A stretch of 64,000 bases of DNA from VXNE01 sp965200505 (GTDB lineage: Bacteria > Pseudomonadota > Gammaproteobacteria > Pseudomonadales > Azotimanducaceae). The DNA lies in NCBI GenBank assembly GCA_965200505.1, contig OZ241343.1, forward strand, positions 1,798,001-1,862,000. The letters run 5' to 3'. The notes under the pieces are model-generated. The model searched no databases, was not told the DNA's origin, and saw nothing but the letters and a program-made list of their open reading frames with translations. Below are positions 55,472 to 63,651 of the stretch, one piece after another. Positions within the stretch are counted from its first letter, which is position 1, and each line of letters begins with the position of its first letter. Made by a program: the position numbers and the translations under genes.

Positions 55472-55665
55472 TTCCTTGCGGTGGCAAGGCGGGTGCCCTT
55501 GGGCATCCGCCCGGTGGCCGCAGCCGACGGGGGTTCCGCCACATCAAGGCGTGAAAGCGCTAGAAGGGGCAAATCAGGGCCGAGCGGGCGTCTTCGGCGC
55601 GACGCGAGGCCATCCTACGCCGCCGGCAACGCCGCTGGCGGCACCGGGTCGCTTGAGGAAGGGTT
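55472..55665 (+). ncRNA. S10 operon mRNA leader with strong hairpin
   Basis: The leader is about 194 nt, close to the 172-nt S10 leader of E. coli, where L4 binding causes termination and translational repression. An 11-bp stem at 55488-55511 (GGCGGGTGCCC paired with GGGCATCCGCC, one G-U) is the clearest structure. A leader-based autoregulation is likely by analogy; I could not match the L4-binding hairpins base by base. Confidence 0.4.
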
Positions 55666-55980
55666 TTGAGTCAAAGGCAGCGCATTCGCATCCGCCTGAA
55701 GGCGTTCGATCATCGCTTGATCGACGTCTCGACGGAGGAGATCGTCGAAACGGCGAAACGCACGGGTGCCCAAGTGCTCGGCCCGATTCCCTTGCCCACG
55801 CGCAAGGAACGCTACACGGTGCTCATCTCGCCCCATGTCGATAAGGACGCGCGGGATCAGTACGAAATCCGCACGCATAAGCGGCTCTTGGACATCGTTG
55901 ACCCGACGGAGAAAACCGTCGATGCGTTGATGAAGCTCGATCTGGCCGCCGGCGTGGAGGTGCAGATCAGCTTGAATTGA
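55666..55980 (+). CDS. rpsJ: 30S ribosomal protein S10
   Basis: The 104-residue S10 (RQRIRIRLKAFDHRLIDVSTEEIVETAKRTGA ... LDLAAGVEVQISLN) matches the whole E. coli protein. The start is a TTG, preceded by GAGGAAGGG; no ATG is available in frame near the expected N-terminus. S10 is part of the 30S head and, as NusE, of antitermination complexes. First gene of the S10 operon. Confidence 0.97.
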   Translation: MSQRQRIRIRLKAFDHRLIDVSTEEIVETAKRTGAQVLGPIPLPTRKERYTVLISPHVDKDARDQYEIRTHKRLLDIVDPTEKTVDALMKLDLAAGVEVQISLN

Positions 55981-55995
55981 GGGGCCACAACATGG

Positions 55996-56022
55996 AACGC
56001 CGCCTGCACTTGAGGCGGCGTT
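55996..56022 (+). terminator. Intrinsic-terminator-like hairpin between rpsJ and rplC
   Basis: AACGCCGCC (55996-56004) and GGCGGCGTT (56014-56022) form a perfect 9-bp G/C-rich stem with a 9-nt loop, followed by TTCG and a short mixed tract. The 127-bp rpsJ-rplC gap is unusually long for this operon. It may attenuate transcription after rpsJ; the T-run is too short for a firm terminator call. Confidence 0.5.
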
Positions 56023-56107
56023 TTCGTAAGCGGGGGCAACTTCGGCTTCGCAACCGGCGGCGGGCGTCGCGGTGGCAAGCGTGGTGGCGCCACGGAAGAA
56101 ACGTCGA

Positions 56108-56746
56108 ATGGCAATTGGCATCGTTGGCAAGAAGAGCGGCATGACGCGGGTTTTCACCGAGGCGGGGCAGTCCATTCCCGTCACGGTCATCGCCGTCGCG
56201 CCGAATCGGGTGACGCAGGTGAAGGCCAGCGCGGCCGACGGCTATGACGCCTTGCAGGTGACGGCCGGCGAGGCGCGGCGGAATCGCCTGACGAAGCCTC
56301 TGGCCGGCCATTACGCGAAGGCCAAAACGCCGCCCGGCCGCGGCCTTTGGGAGTTCCGCATCGCGGCCAACGATGCGTTGGAGGTGGGTGCCGAGCTGGA
56401 TGCCAGCCAATTCGAGGCAGGTCAAAAGGTGGACGTCACGGGCGTTTCCAAGGGCAAGGGCTTCGCCGGCGGCATCAAGCGATGGAACTTCGGCGCCCAA
56501 GGATGGTCCCACGGCAACTCCCGCGCCCATCGAGCGCCGGGCTCCATCGGCCAGTGCCAGACGCCGGGCCGCGTGTTCAAGGGCAAGAAGATGGCCGGGC
56601 ACATGGGCGCGGCGCGTGTCACCGCACAGAACCTTGAAGTGGTGAAGGTGGATGCGGAGCGCAACCTGCTGCTCGTTCGGGGCGCCGTGCCTGGCCCCGC
56701 CGGCGGCGACGTGTTGGTGAGGCCGGCCATCAAGGCCCGCGCTTAG
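56108..56746 (+). CDS. rplC: 50S ribosomal protein L3
   Basis: The 212-residue L3 starts at ATG 56108 (MAIGIVGKKSGMTRVFTEAGQSIPVTVI); an in-frame upstream start adds a non-homologous extension. The central loop reaching the peptidyl-transferase centre is conserved (GFAGGIKRWNFGAQGWSHGNSRAHRAPGSIGQCQTPGRVFKGKKMAGHMG). GGAAGAAA precedes the start. Confidence 0.97.
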   Translation: MAIGIVGKKSGMTRVFTEAGQSIPVTVIAVAPNRVTQVKASAADGYDALQVTAGEARRNRLTKPLAGHYAKAKTPPGRGLWEFRIAANDALEVGAELDASQFEAGQKVDVTGVSKGKGFAGGIKRWNFGAQGWSHGNSRAHRAPGSIGQCQTPGRVFKGKKMAGHMGAARVTAQNLEVVKVDAERNLLLVRGAVPGPAGGDVLVRPAIKARA

Positions 56747-56752
56747 GAACGG

Positions 56753-57373
56753 ATGGCGGCGATGCAAATCCCTCTGCATGACGGCAGCGGCAGCGTCGAA
56801 GTGGCGGACGCCGCGTTCGCCCGTCCATTCAACGAGGCGCTGGTGCATCAGGTGGTCACGGCCTACCTCGCCAAAAGCCACACCGGCACCCGTGCCCAGC
56901 GCACCCGCGCCCAGGTGCGTGGCGGCGGCCGCAAGCCCTACCGGCAAAAGGGCACCAACCGGGCCCGCGCCGGCACCCGCAGCAGCCCGTTGTGGCGCGG
57001 TGGCGGGCGCACCTTCGCGGCGCAGCCGCATGAGCGTTCAGACAACGTGAAGGTCAACCGCAAGATGTATCGCGGCGCCATGTGTTGCATTCTGTCCGAG
57101 TTGATTCGCCAGAATCGCCTCGTCGCCGCCGCGGAGTTCTCCGTGGACGCCCCCAAGACCAAAGCCCTCGCCACCCAACTCGCCGCCCTCGAGCTCCCCA
57201 ACGTCCTCATCGTGGGCGCCGAGATTGAAGACAGCCTGAAGCTCTCCGCCCGCAACCTGCCAAACGTGCAGGCGTGTGACGCCCACCAAGTGAACCCGGT
57301 GAGCCTCTTGAGCCACGACAAGGTGCTGGTGACGGTGCCGGCGTTGAAGGCGTTGGAGGCGGCCCTCGCATGA
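56753..57373 (+). CDS. rplD: 50S ribosomal protein L4
   Basis: The 206-residue L4 has the long exit-tunnel loop (RTRAQVRGGGRKPYRQKGTNRARAGTRSSPLWRGGG). In E. coli L4 is also the autoregulator of the S10 operon through the leader RNA. It starts six bases after the rplC stop, behind TTAGGAACGG. The stop overlaps rplW as ATGA. Confidence 0.97.
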   Translation: MAAMQIPLHDGSGSVEVADAAFARPFNEALVHQVVTAYLAKSHTGTRAQRTRAQVRGGGRKPYRQKGTNRARAGTRSSPLWRGGGRTFAAQPHERSDNVKVNRKMYRGAMCCILSELIRQNRLVAAAEFSVDAPKTKALATQLAALELPNVLIVGAEIEDSLKLSARNLPNVQACDAHQVNPVSLLSHDKVLVTVPALKALEAALA

Positions 57374-57666
57374 ACGAGGAACGCATGTACGCCGTGCTGG
57401 TGGAGCCACACGTCACCGAGAAGGCGTCCACCTTGGGCGACGCCAGCAACCAATACGCCTTCAAGGTGGCGAAAGACGCCAAGAAGCGCGAGATCAAGGC
57501 CGCCGTTGAGCAGATCTTCGGCGTTGAGGTCGTCAACGTGACCACGCTGAACCAACGCGGCAAGACGCGGCGCACGGTGCGTGGCATGACGCGCCGCAAG
57601 AACTGGAAGAAGGCGTATGTGCGCGTGGCCGAAGGCCAAGACATCGACTTTGCGGTGGAGCGTTGA
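57370..57666 (+). CDS. rplW: 50S ribosomal protein L23
   Basis: The 98-residue L23 (MYAVLVEPHVTEKASTLGDASNQYAFKVAKDAKKREIKAAVEQIFGVEVVNVTTLN) sits at the tunnel exit and docks trigger factor and SRP. It overlaps rplD by 4 bp, so translation is coupled. Confidence 0.97.
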   Translation: MNEERMYAVLVEPHVTEKASTLGDASNQYAFKVAKDAKKREIKAAVEQIFGVEVVNVTTLNQRGKTRRTVRGMTRRKNWKKAYVRVAEGQDIDFAVER

Positions 57667-57669
57667 TTG

Positions 57670-58497
57670 ATGCCGGCATTGAAGACCAAGCCCACCTCGC
57701 CGGGACGCCGCTTCGTCGTCAAGGTCGTCGATCCGGGCTTGCACCGTGGCGGCGCCCACAAGCCGCTCCTCGAACCGAACCCGAAAAGCGGCGGCCGCAA
57801 CGCGAATGGTCGCATCACCACGCGACACCGCGGCGGTGGCCACAAGCGCTTCTATCGGCGGGTGGACTTCCGGCGCGAAAAGGACGGCATCCGCGCCATC
57901 GTGGAACGGTTGGAATATGACCCGAATCGGAGCGCCAATTTGGCGCTGGTCAAGTACGAAGATGGCGACCGCCGCTACATTCTGGCGCCGCGTGGCGTGG
58001 CCGCCGGCGACGAGCTCATGTCCGGTTCCAGCGCACCCATTCGCGCCGGCAATGCGTTGGCGTTGCGCAACATCCCGCTCGGCAGCGTGGTGCATTGCGT
58101 GGAATTGAAGCCACGCAAAGGTGGCCAGTTGGCGCGTAGCGCCGGCACCTCGGCGCAACTCGTGGCGCGGGAGGGCACCTACGCGACGCTGCGGCTGCGT
58201 TCCGGCGAAATGCGCCGGGTGCTCGTCGAATGTCGCGCCACCCTGGGTGAAGTCGGCAACAGCGAACACAACCTGCGCTCCCTCGGCAAGGCCGGGGCGG
58301 CGCGCTGGCGCGGCCGGCGGCCCACGGTGCGCGGCGTCGCCATGAACCCCGTGGATCATCCCCACGGCGGTGGCGAGGGCAAGTCTTCCGGCGGCCGCCA
58401 TCCGGTGACGCCTTGGGGTGTGCCCACCAAAGGCCACAAGACGCGCGCCAACAAGCGCACGGACAACCTGATCGTGCGGCGGCGCGGCCGCAAGTAG
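57670..58497 (+). CDS. rplB: 50S ribosomal protein L2
   Basis: The 275-residue L2 has the conserved N-terminus (KTKPTSPGRRFVV), the GRNANGRITTRHRGGGHKRFYR segment, and the C-terminal MNPVDHPHGGGEGKSSGGRHPVTPWG with the His essential for peptidyl-transferase assembly. ATG 57670 is preferred over the TTG one codon upstream. Three bases separate it from rplW. Confidence 0.97.
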   Translation: MPALKTKPTSPGRRFVVKVVDPGLHRGGAHKPLLEPNPKSGGRNANGRITTRHRGGGHKRFYRRVDFRREKDGIRAIVERLEYDPNRSANLALVKYEDGDRRYILAPRGVAAGDELMSGSSAPIRAGNALALRNIPLGSVVHCVELKPRKGGQLARSAGTSAQLVAREGTYATLRLRSGEMRRVLVECRATLGEVGNSEHNLRSLGKAGAARWRGRRPTVRGVAMNPVDHPHGGGEGKSSGGRHPVTPWGVPTKGHKTRANKRTDNLIVRRRGRK

Positions 58498-58544
58498 CGG
58501 CAACGAACGGAGGCAGTGAGTGATGCAACATCGGGGGTCGCGCC

Positions 58545-58820
58545 ATGCCTAGGTCGCTGCGCAAGGGGCCATTCGTGGACCTGCACTTGGCGAAGAAGGT
58601 CACCGCGGCGCAGGAAAGTGGCGACCGGCGGCCCATCCGCACTTGGTCGCGCCGCTCGATGATCTCGCCGGACATGGTGGGCCTCACGCTCGCCATCCAC
58701 AACGGCCGGGTGCATGTGCCGGTGTTCGTCACCGAGGACATGGTGGGCCACAAGCTCGGCGAGTTCGCCCCCACGCGCACGTTCCGCGGCCACGCGGCAG
58801 ACCGCAAGGCGCGCCGCTGA
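58545..58820 (+). CDS. rpsS: 30S ribosomal protein S19
   Basis: The 91-residue S19 (MPRSLRKGPFVDLHLAKKV ... GHKLGEFAPTRTFRGHAADRKARR) matches the family over its whole length. It binds the 30S head with S13. The stop overlaps the rplV ATG (TGATG). Confidence 0.97.
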   Translation: MPRSLRKGPFVDLHLAKKVTAAQESGDRRPIRTWSRRSMISPDMVGLTLAIHNGRVHVPVFVTEDMVGHKLGEFAPTRTFRGHAADRKARR

Positions 58821-59158
58821 TGCGTGCCACGGCGCGGGCCAAGACGTTGCGCATTTCGCCGCAGAAGGCGCGGCTGGTGGCGGATCAGGTGCGCGGCAAG
58901 TCCGTGGAGGAAGCACAGGACATCCTGCGCTTCAGCCGCAACAAGGGCGCGGCGTTGATTGCGAAGGTGCTCGAATCAGCCATCGCCAACGCCGAGGAGA
59001 ACGAAGGAGCGGACATCGACGAGCTGCGCGTGGGCGAGATCTTCGTGGATCCGAGCATCACCATGAAGCGCATCCTGCCCCGCGCCCGCGGCCGGGCGGA
59101 CCGGATCGCGAAGCGCACCAGCCACATCACCGTGGCGGTGACGGACGGGGCGCCCTGA
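58820..59158 (+). CDS. rplV: 50S ribosomal protein L22
   Basis: The 112-residue L22 begins MRATARAKTLRISPQKARLVADQVRGKSVEEA; the hairpin lining the exit tunnel is near the C-terminus (MKRILPRARGRADRIAKRTSHITVAV). The start at 58820 shares a base with the rpsS stop. Confidence 0.97.
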   Translation: MRATARAKTLRISPQKARLVADQVRGKSVEEAQDILRFSRNKGAALIAKVLESAIANAEENEGADIDELRVGEIFVDPSITMKRILPRARGRADRIAKRTSHITVAVTDGAP

Positions 59159-59188
59159 CGGCGGGCAAGCGGCAACGGGAACGAGAGC

Positions 59189-59848
59189 ATGGGCCAAAAA
59201 GTCAATCCAACCGGCATGCGCTTGGGCGTCGTGGCCAAGCACCGCTCCCTGTGGTACGCGGAGCGGCAAGGCTACGCGGACTACCTGCTGAACGATTTGG
59301 AAGTGCGCGATTACCTCCGCAAGCGGCTGGCGCAGGCTTCCGTCAGCCGCATCGACATCGAACGCCCGGCGCAAACGGCGCGGGTGACCATCTTCACCGC
59401 CCGCCCGGGCATCGTCATCGGCAAGAAGGGCGAGGACGTGGAGCGCCTGCGGCAGGAACTGCACAAGCGCATGGGCGTGCCGGTCCACATCAACGTGGAG
59501 GAGGTGCGCAAGCCGGAAGTTGATGCGCTGTTGGTGGCGCAGAACGTGGCGCAGCAGTTGGAGCGCCGCGTGCAGTTCCGGCGCGCGATGCGGCGCGTCA
59601 TCCAAAACGCGATGCGCTTGGGCGCCAAGGGCATCAAGGTGCGGGTCGCGGGGCGCTTGGGCGGTGCGGAAATCGCCCGTTCGGAGGTTTATCACGAGGG
59701 GCGGGTGCCGCTGCACACCTTGCGCGCGGACATCGACTACGCCACCGCCCAAGCGAAGACGACGTACGGAATCATCGGCATCAAGGTGTGGATCTTCAAG
59801 GGAGAGATCCTCGCCGGTGAGGAGGAGGCCGAGACGCCGGCGCGCTGA
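59189..59848 (+). CDS. rpsC: 30S ribosomal protein S3
   Basis: The 219-residue S3 (MGQKVNPTGMRLGVVAKHRSLWYA) has the KH domain GRPGIVIGKKGEDVERLRQEL (here ARPGIVIGKKGEDVE) and a C-terminal domain ending TYGIIGIKVWIFKGEIL. It forms the mRNA entry channel and helicase surface of the 30S with S4 and S5. Confidence 0.97.
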   Translation: MGQKVNPTGMRLGVVAKHRSLWYAERQGYADYLLNDLEVRDYLRKRLAQASVSRIDIERPAQTARVTIFTARPGIVIGKKGEDVERLRQELHKRMGVPVHINVEEVRKPEVDALLVAQNVAQQLERRVQFRRAMRRVIQNAMRLGAKGIKVRVAGRLGGAEIARSEVYHEGRVPLHTLRADIDYATAQAKTTYGIIGIKVWIFKGEILAGEEEAETPAR

Positions 59849-59866
59849 CGGCGCAGTGGAGCGACC

Positions 59867-60280
59867 ATGCTACAGCCCAAGAGAACCCGCTTCAGGAAGC
59901 AGCAGAAGGGCCGCAACCGCGGCCTCGCGCAGCGCGGCAACCGCGTGAGCTTCGGCGAATACGGCTTGAAGGCACTCACCCGAGGGCGCATGACGGCGCG
60001 GCAGATCGAGGCGGCGCGACGGGCCATGACGCGCCACGCCCGGCGCGGCGGCAAGGTGTGGATTCGGGTGTTCCCGGACAAACCCATCACCAAGAAGCCC
60101 TTGGAAGTGCGCCAAGGCAAGGGCAAGGGCAGCGTCGAGTACTGGGTGGCGCAGATCAAGCCGGGCCGTGTGCTCTACGAGATGGAGGGCGTGTCGGAAG
60201 CCGTGGCGCGGCGCGCCTTCGCGTTGGCGGCGGCGAAGCTCCCCTTCGCCACCGCGGTGGTCACCCGCTCGGCGATGTGA
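59867..60280 (+). CDS. rplP: 50S ribosomal protein L16
   Basis: The 137-residue L16 (MLQPKRTRFRKQQKGRNRGLAQRGNRVSFGEYGLKAL ... GGKVWIRVFPDKPITKKPLEVRQGKGKGSVEYWVAQIKPG) is complete and binds near the A-site tRNA elbow. It is directly followed by rpmC without a gap. Confidence 0.97.
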   Translation: MLQPKRTRFRKQQKGRNRGLAQRGNRVSFGEYGLKALTRGRMTARQIEAARRAMTRHARRGGKVWIRVFPDKPITKKPLEVRQGKGKGSVEYWVAQIKPGRVLYEMEGVSEAVARRAFALAAAKLPFATAVVTRSAM

Positions 60281-60475
60281 ATGATGAAGGCATCGGAACT
60301 CAGGGACATGACGGTCGAAGAGCTGCGGCAGGAGCTCACGCGCCTCAATCGGGAGCAGTTCAACCTGCGCATGCAGCGCGGCAGCGAGCATTTGCCGCAA
60401 ACGCATCTCCTGAAGGCCGCGCGCCGTGACGTGGCGCGGGTGAAGACCATATTGCGGGAGAAGGCGAATGGCTGA
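60281..60475 (+). CDS. rpmC: 50S ribosomal protein L29
   Basis: The 64-residue L29 (MKASELRDMTVEELRQELTRLNREQFNLRMQRGSEHLPQTHLLKAARRDVARVKTILREK) is mostly alpha-helical and lies beside L23 at the tunnel exit. Two consecutive ATGs (60281, 60284) are possible starts. It overlaps rpsQ by 8 bp. Confidence 0.96.
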   Translation: MMKASELRDMTVEELRQELTRLNREQFNLRMQRGSEHLPQTHLLKAARRDVARVKTILREKANG

Positions 60476-60737
60476 CTCGAATCCGCGCACGTTGACCGGC
60501 TCGGTGGTGTCGGACCGCATGGACAAGACCATCACCGTGTTGGTGGAGCGCAGCGTGAAGCATCCGATCTACGGCAAGATCATCCGCCGTCGCTCGAAGG
60601 TGCATGCCCACGACGAGCACAACGAGTGCCGCGTCGGCGACCAGGTGACGGTCGTGGAGACGCGGCCGATTTCCAAGCGGAAGTCGTGGCGCCTCACGCG
60701 CGTCCACAACCGGGTAGCCGCGGGCGAGCAAACATGA
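60468..60737 (+). CDS. rpsQ: 30S ribosomal protein S17
   Basis: The 89-residue S17 (RTLTGSVVSDRMDKTITVLVERSVKHPIYGKIIRRRSKVHAHDEHNECRVGDQVTVVETRPISKRKSWRL) is an OB-fold protein of the 30S body. It starts within the end of rpmC. Its stop overlaps the rplN start as ATGA. Confidence 0.97.
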   Translation: MADSNPRTLTGSVVSDRMDKTITVLVERSVKHPIYGKIIRRRSKVHAHDEHNECRVGDQVTVVETRPISKRKSWRLTRVHNRVAAGEQT

Positions 60738-61102
60738 TTCAAGCGGAAACCATGCTCGACATCGCCGACAACAGCGGTGCCCGGCGTGTGCAGTGCATCA
60801 AGGTGCTCGGTGGCTCAAGGCGCCGATACGCCGGCGTCGGCGACATCATCAAGGTGGCCGTAAAGGAAGCGCTGCCACGGGGGCGGGTGCGCAAGGGGCA
60901 GGTGATGGACGCCGTGGTGGTGCGCACACGCAAGGGCGTGCGGCGGCCGGATGGCTCGGTGATCCGCTTCGACAAGAACGCCGCCGTGTTGCTGACGCCA
61001 CAAATGCAGCCGGTCGGTACGCGCATCTTCGGGCCGGTGACGCGGGAGCTGCGCGCCGGCAACTTCATGCGCATCGTGTCCTTGGCGCCCGAGGTGCTGT
61101 GA
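60734..61102 (+). CDS. rplN: 50S ribosomal protein L14
   Basis: The 122-residue L14 (MIQAETMLDIADNSGARRVQCIKVLGGSRRRYAGVGDIIKVAVKEALPRG) forms part of the intersubunit bridge. In E. coli it opens the separately transcribed spc operon; here it overlaps rpsQ by 4 bp, so S10 and spc genes are joined. Confidence 0.97.
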   Translation: MIQAETMLDIADNSGARRVQCIKVLGGSRRRYAGVGDIIKVAVKEALPRGRVRKGQVMDAVVVRTRKGVRRPDGSVIRFDKNAAVLLTPQMQPVGTRIFGPVTRELRAGNFMRIVSLAPEVL

Positions 61103-61114
61103 GGCTTAGCCACC

Positions 61115-61432
61115 ATGCGGAAGATCAAAGCGGAAGACGAAGTGATCGTCATCGCCGGACGCGACAAGGGCAAGCGTGGCGAGGTGCTGCGGGTGCTCGA
61201 CCGCGACCGGCTGTTGGTGGCCGGCGTCAACACCGTGAAGAAGCACCAACGGGGAGACCCGAACCGCAACCAGCAAGGCGGCATCGTGGAGCGTGAGGCG
61301 CCCATCCACGTCTCGAACGTGGCCATCTATAACGACGCCACCGGCAAGGCGGATCGCGTCGGCATACGCGTTGAGGACGGCAAGCGCGTGCGCTACTTCA
61401 AGTCTGACGGCACGTTGGTTGACGAGGGCTGA
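61115..61432 (+). CDS. rplX: 50S ribosomal protein L24
   Basis: The 105-residue L24 has an N-terminal KOW motif (IKAEDEVIVIAGRDKGKRGEVLRVL) and the conserved VNTVKKHQRGDPNRNQQGGIVEREAPIHVSNVAI. It initiates 50S assembly by binding the 5' end of 23S rRNA. Confidence 0.97.
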   Translation: MRKIKAEDEVIVIAGRDKGKRGEVLRVLDRDRLLVAGVNTVKKHQRGDPNRNQQGGIVEREAPIHVSNVAIYNDATGKADRVGIRVEDGKRVRYFKSDGTLVDEG

Positions 61433-61454
61433 GGGGCAAGCGAGGCGAGCGACG

Positions 61455-61994
61455 ATGAGCGGGCTGCAGGCACGGTTTCGGGAGGAGATCCAACAGGATC
61501 TGATGAAGCAGTTGGGCTACAAGAACCCCATGCGGGCGCCGCGGCTGGTGAAGGTGACATTGAACATGGGCGTCGGCGAAGCGGTGGCGGACCGCAAGAT
61601 CATGGACAGCGCCGTGGCGGACTTGACGCTCATCGCCGGGCAGAAGGCCATCGTCACCAAGGCGAGGAAATCGGAAGCCGCGTTCAAGATTCGCACTGGA
61701 TGGCCGGTGGGCTGCAAGGTGACGTTGCGGCGCAACCGCATGTACGACTTCCTGGATCGGCTGATCGGCATCGCCATCCCACGCATCCGGGATTTCCGCG
61801 GCTTGAATCCCCGCGCCTTCGACGGCCGCGGCAACTACTCGATGGGCGTGGCCGAGCAGATCGTCTTTCCCGAGATCGACTACGACAAGATCGATGCCGT
61901 GCGTGGGCTCGACGTCGCCATCACCACGTCCGCGCAGACGGACGAAGAGGGGTTGGCGCTGCTCACCGCCTGCAAGTTTCCGTTTCGGACTTAA
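61455..61994 (+). CDS. rplE: 50S ribosomal protein L5
   Basis: The 179-residue L5 starts at ATG 61455 (MSGLQARFREEIQQDLMKQLGYKNPMRAPRLVKVTLNMGVGEA). It carries the conserved ITTSAQTDEEGLALLTACKFPFRT end. It binds 5S rRNA and contacts P-site tRNA. Confidence 0.97.
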   Translation: MSGLQARFREEIQQDLMKQLGYKNPMRAPRLVKVTLNMGVGEAVADRKIMDSAVADLTLIAGQKAIVTKARKSEAAFKIRTGWPVGCKVTLRRNRMYDFLDRLIGIAIPRIRDFRGLNPRAFDGRGNYSMGVAEQIVFPEIDYDKIDAVRGLDVAITTSAQTDEEGLALLTACKFPFRT

Positions 61995-62031
61995 ACGCGG
62001 CGCCAACAAACGAGGGTTAAGGAGAAGCGCA

Positions 62032-62337
62032 TTGGCCAAAGTCTCTATGCAGGAGCGCGAGAAGAAGCGCGAGCGCGTGGTGGCGCGGTTCGCCGCCAAA
62101 CGGGCGGCGTTGAAGTCCGTCATCGCGGATCGCAACGCCACGGACGACGAGCGCTGGGATGCGCAAACGGCGCTGCAGAAGCTGCCCCGCAACGCGAGCC
62201 CGGTGCGCTTGCGGCGGCGTTGCGGCCAGACCGGCCGGCCGCGCGGCGTGTATCGGAAGTTCGGCTTGGGCCGCAACAAGCTGCGCGAGGCGGCCATGCG
62301 CGGTGACGTGCCCGGCCTCGTCAAGGCCAGCTGGTAG
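62032..62337 (+). CDS. rpsN: 30S ribosomal protein S14 (long, zinc-free type)
   Basis: The 101-residue S14 matches E. coli S14 from MAKVSMQEREKKR to the end (REAAMRGDVPGLVKASW). The start is TTG 62032, behind AAGGAGAA; no ATG gives the correct N-terminus. It is the C-minus type, lacking the zinc-binding Cys pairs. Confidence 0.96.
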   Translation: MAKVSMQEREKKRERVVARFAAKRAALKSVIADRNATDDERWDAQTALQKLPRNASPVRLRRRCGQTGRPRGVYRKFGLGRNKLREAAMRGDVPGLVKASW

Positions 62338-62349
62338 GAAGCGACGCGC

Positions 62350-62742
62350 ATGACCATGCAAGATCCGGTCGCGGACCTCCTCACCCGCATCCGCAACGCC
62401 CAGTCGGCTCGCCATCCAAACGTCATGATGGCGAGTTCGAAGCTCAAGGTGGCCATCTGCGATGTGCTGCGCCGCGAAGGCTATGTGAACGGCTTCAGCG
62501 TGGCCGAAGGCACCCAACCCGTGCTCACCATCGACCTCAAGTATGCCGACGGCGCCCCTGCCATCGAGGAGTTGAAACGGGTGAGCCGGCCGGGGCTTCG
62601 GGTTTACAAGCAAGCCCATGCGCTGCCCCGGGTGCGGGGTGGCTTGGGCGTCGCCATCGTCAGCACGGCCAAGGGCCTCCTGACGGACCGCGCCGCGCGC
62701 CGCGCCGGCGTGGGCGGCGAAGTCCTCTGCACGGTGTTCTAG
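62350..62742 (+). CDS. rpsH: 30S ribosomal protein S8
   Basis: The 130-residue S8 (MTMQDPVADLLTRIRNAQSARHPNVMMASSKLKVAICDVLRREGYV ... GVGGEVLCTVF) is complete. It binds the central domain of 16S rRNA and in E. coli also represses the spc operon. Confidence 0.97.
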   Translation: MTMQDPVADLLTRIRNAQSARHPNVMMASSKLKVAICDVLRREGYVNGFSVAEGTQPVLTIDLKYADGAPAIEELKRVSRPGLRVYKQAHALPRVRGGLGVAIVSTAKGLLTDRAARRAGVGGEVLCTVF

Positions 62743-62748
62743 CAAGCC

Positions 62749-63282
62749 ATGTCCCGGATAGCTGAAAGCCCCATCGAGCTGCCGAGCGGCGTGGCTGCCG
62801 AACTCGCGCCTGGCGACGTCGTCGTGAAGGGCCCGAAGGGCAGCCTGCGCTTGGCATTGACGGGTGAAGTCAACATCGAGCGCACGGACACCGGCCTCAC
62901 CTTCGCCGCCGCCAATGGCGACCGCCGCTGTCGCGCCATGGCCGGCACGGTGCGCGCCTTGGTGAACAACATGGTCATCGGCGTGAGTCAAGGCTTCGAG
63001 CGCCGCCTGCAGTTGGTGGGCGTGGGCTATCGGGCGCAGGCCAAGGGCGGTGCCCTCACCCTGCAGCTCGGCTTTTCGCACCCCATCGAGTACCGCCTGC
63101 CCGAGGGTGTGGAGGCCGAAACGCCAACGCAGACGGAAGTGGTGCTGAGGGGCTTGGACAAGCAACGGGTGGGGCAAGCGGCGGCGGAAATCCGCTCGTT
63201 CCGCCCACCGGAGCCGTACAAGGGCAAGGGTGTGCGCTACGCCGGCGAGTGGGTGCGGCGCAAGGAAGCGAAGAAGAAATAG
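62749..63282 (+). CDS. rplF: 50S ribosomal protein L6
   Basis: The 177-residue L6 (MSRIAESPIELPSGVAAELAPGDVVVKGPKGSL) contains two similar domains and the conserved PEPYKGKGVRYAGEWVRRKEAKKK end. It lies at the factor-binding base of the 50S stalk. Confidence 0.97.
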   Translation: MSRIAESPIELPSGVAAELAPGDVVVKGPKGSLRLALTGEVNIERTDTGLTFAAANGDRRCRAMAGTVRALVNNMVIGVSQGFERRLQLVGVGYRAQAKGGALTLQLGFSHPIEYRLPEGVEAETPTQTEVVLRGLDKQRVGQAAAEIRSFRPPEPYKGKGVRYAGEWVRRKEAKKK

Positions 63283-63292
63283 CGGCACGAAC

Positions 63293-63646
63293 ATGGCTCA
63301 GTTCAAGAAACAGCTACGGTTGCGGCGCGCCAAGCGCAGCCGCATGAAGATGCGCGAACTCGGCGCGACGCGGCTCACCGTGTTTCGCTCACCGCGCCAC
63401 ATGTACGCGCAGTTGATTTCGCCGGACGGCGGCACGGTGCTGGCGCAGGCTTCGACGTTGGATGCCTCGCTGCGCGGTGGCGCCACCGGCAATGCCAAGG
63501 CGGCCGCGGCGGTGGGTGCGCTCATCGCCGAGCGGGCGCAGGCGGTGGGCGTGTCGAAGGTGGGCTTCGACCGGTCCGGATACAAGTTCCACGGGCGGGT
63601 GAAGGCTTTGGCGGAAGCCGCCCGCGCCGGTGGTTTGGAGTTCTAG
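63293..63646 (+). CDS. rplR: 50S ribosomal protein L18
   Basis: The 117-residue L18 starts at ATG 63293 (MAQFKKQLRLRRAKRSRMKMRELGATRLTVFRS) and ends FDRSGYKFHGRVKALAEAARAGGLEF. It binds 5S rRNA in the central protuberance. Confidence 0.97.
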   Translation: MAQFKKQLRLRRAKRSRMKMRELGATRLTVFRSPRHMYAQLISPDGGTVLAQASTLDASLRGGATGNAKAAAAVGALIAERAQAVGVSKVGFDRSGYKFHGRVKALAEAARAGGLEF

Positions 63647-63651
63647 CGACG

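Noticed and set aside
56938..58503. 521-codon minus-strand frame across rplD-rplW-rplB
   Set aside because: Shadow of conserved ribosomal genes with overlapping reading frames.
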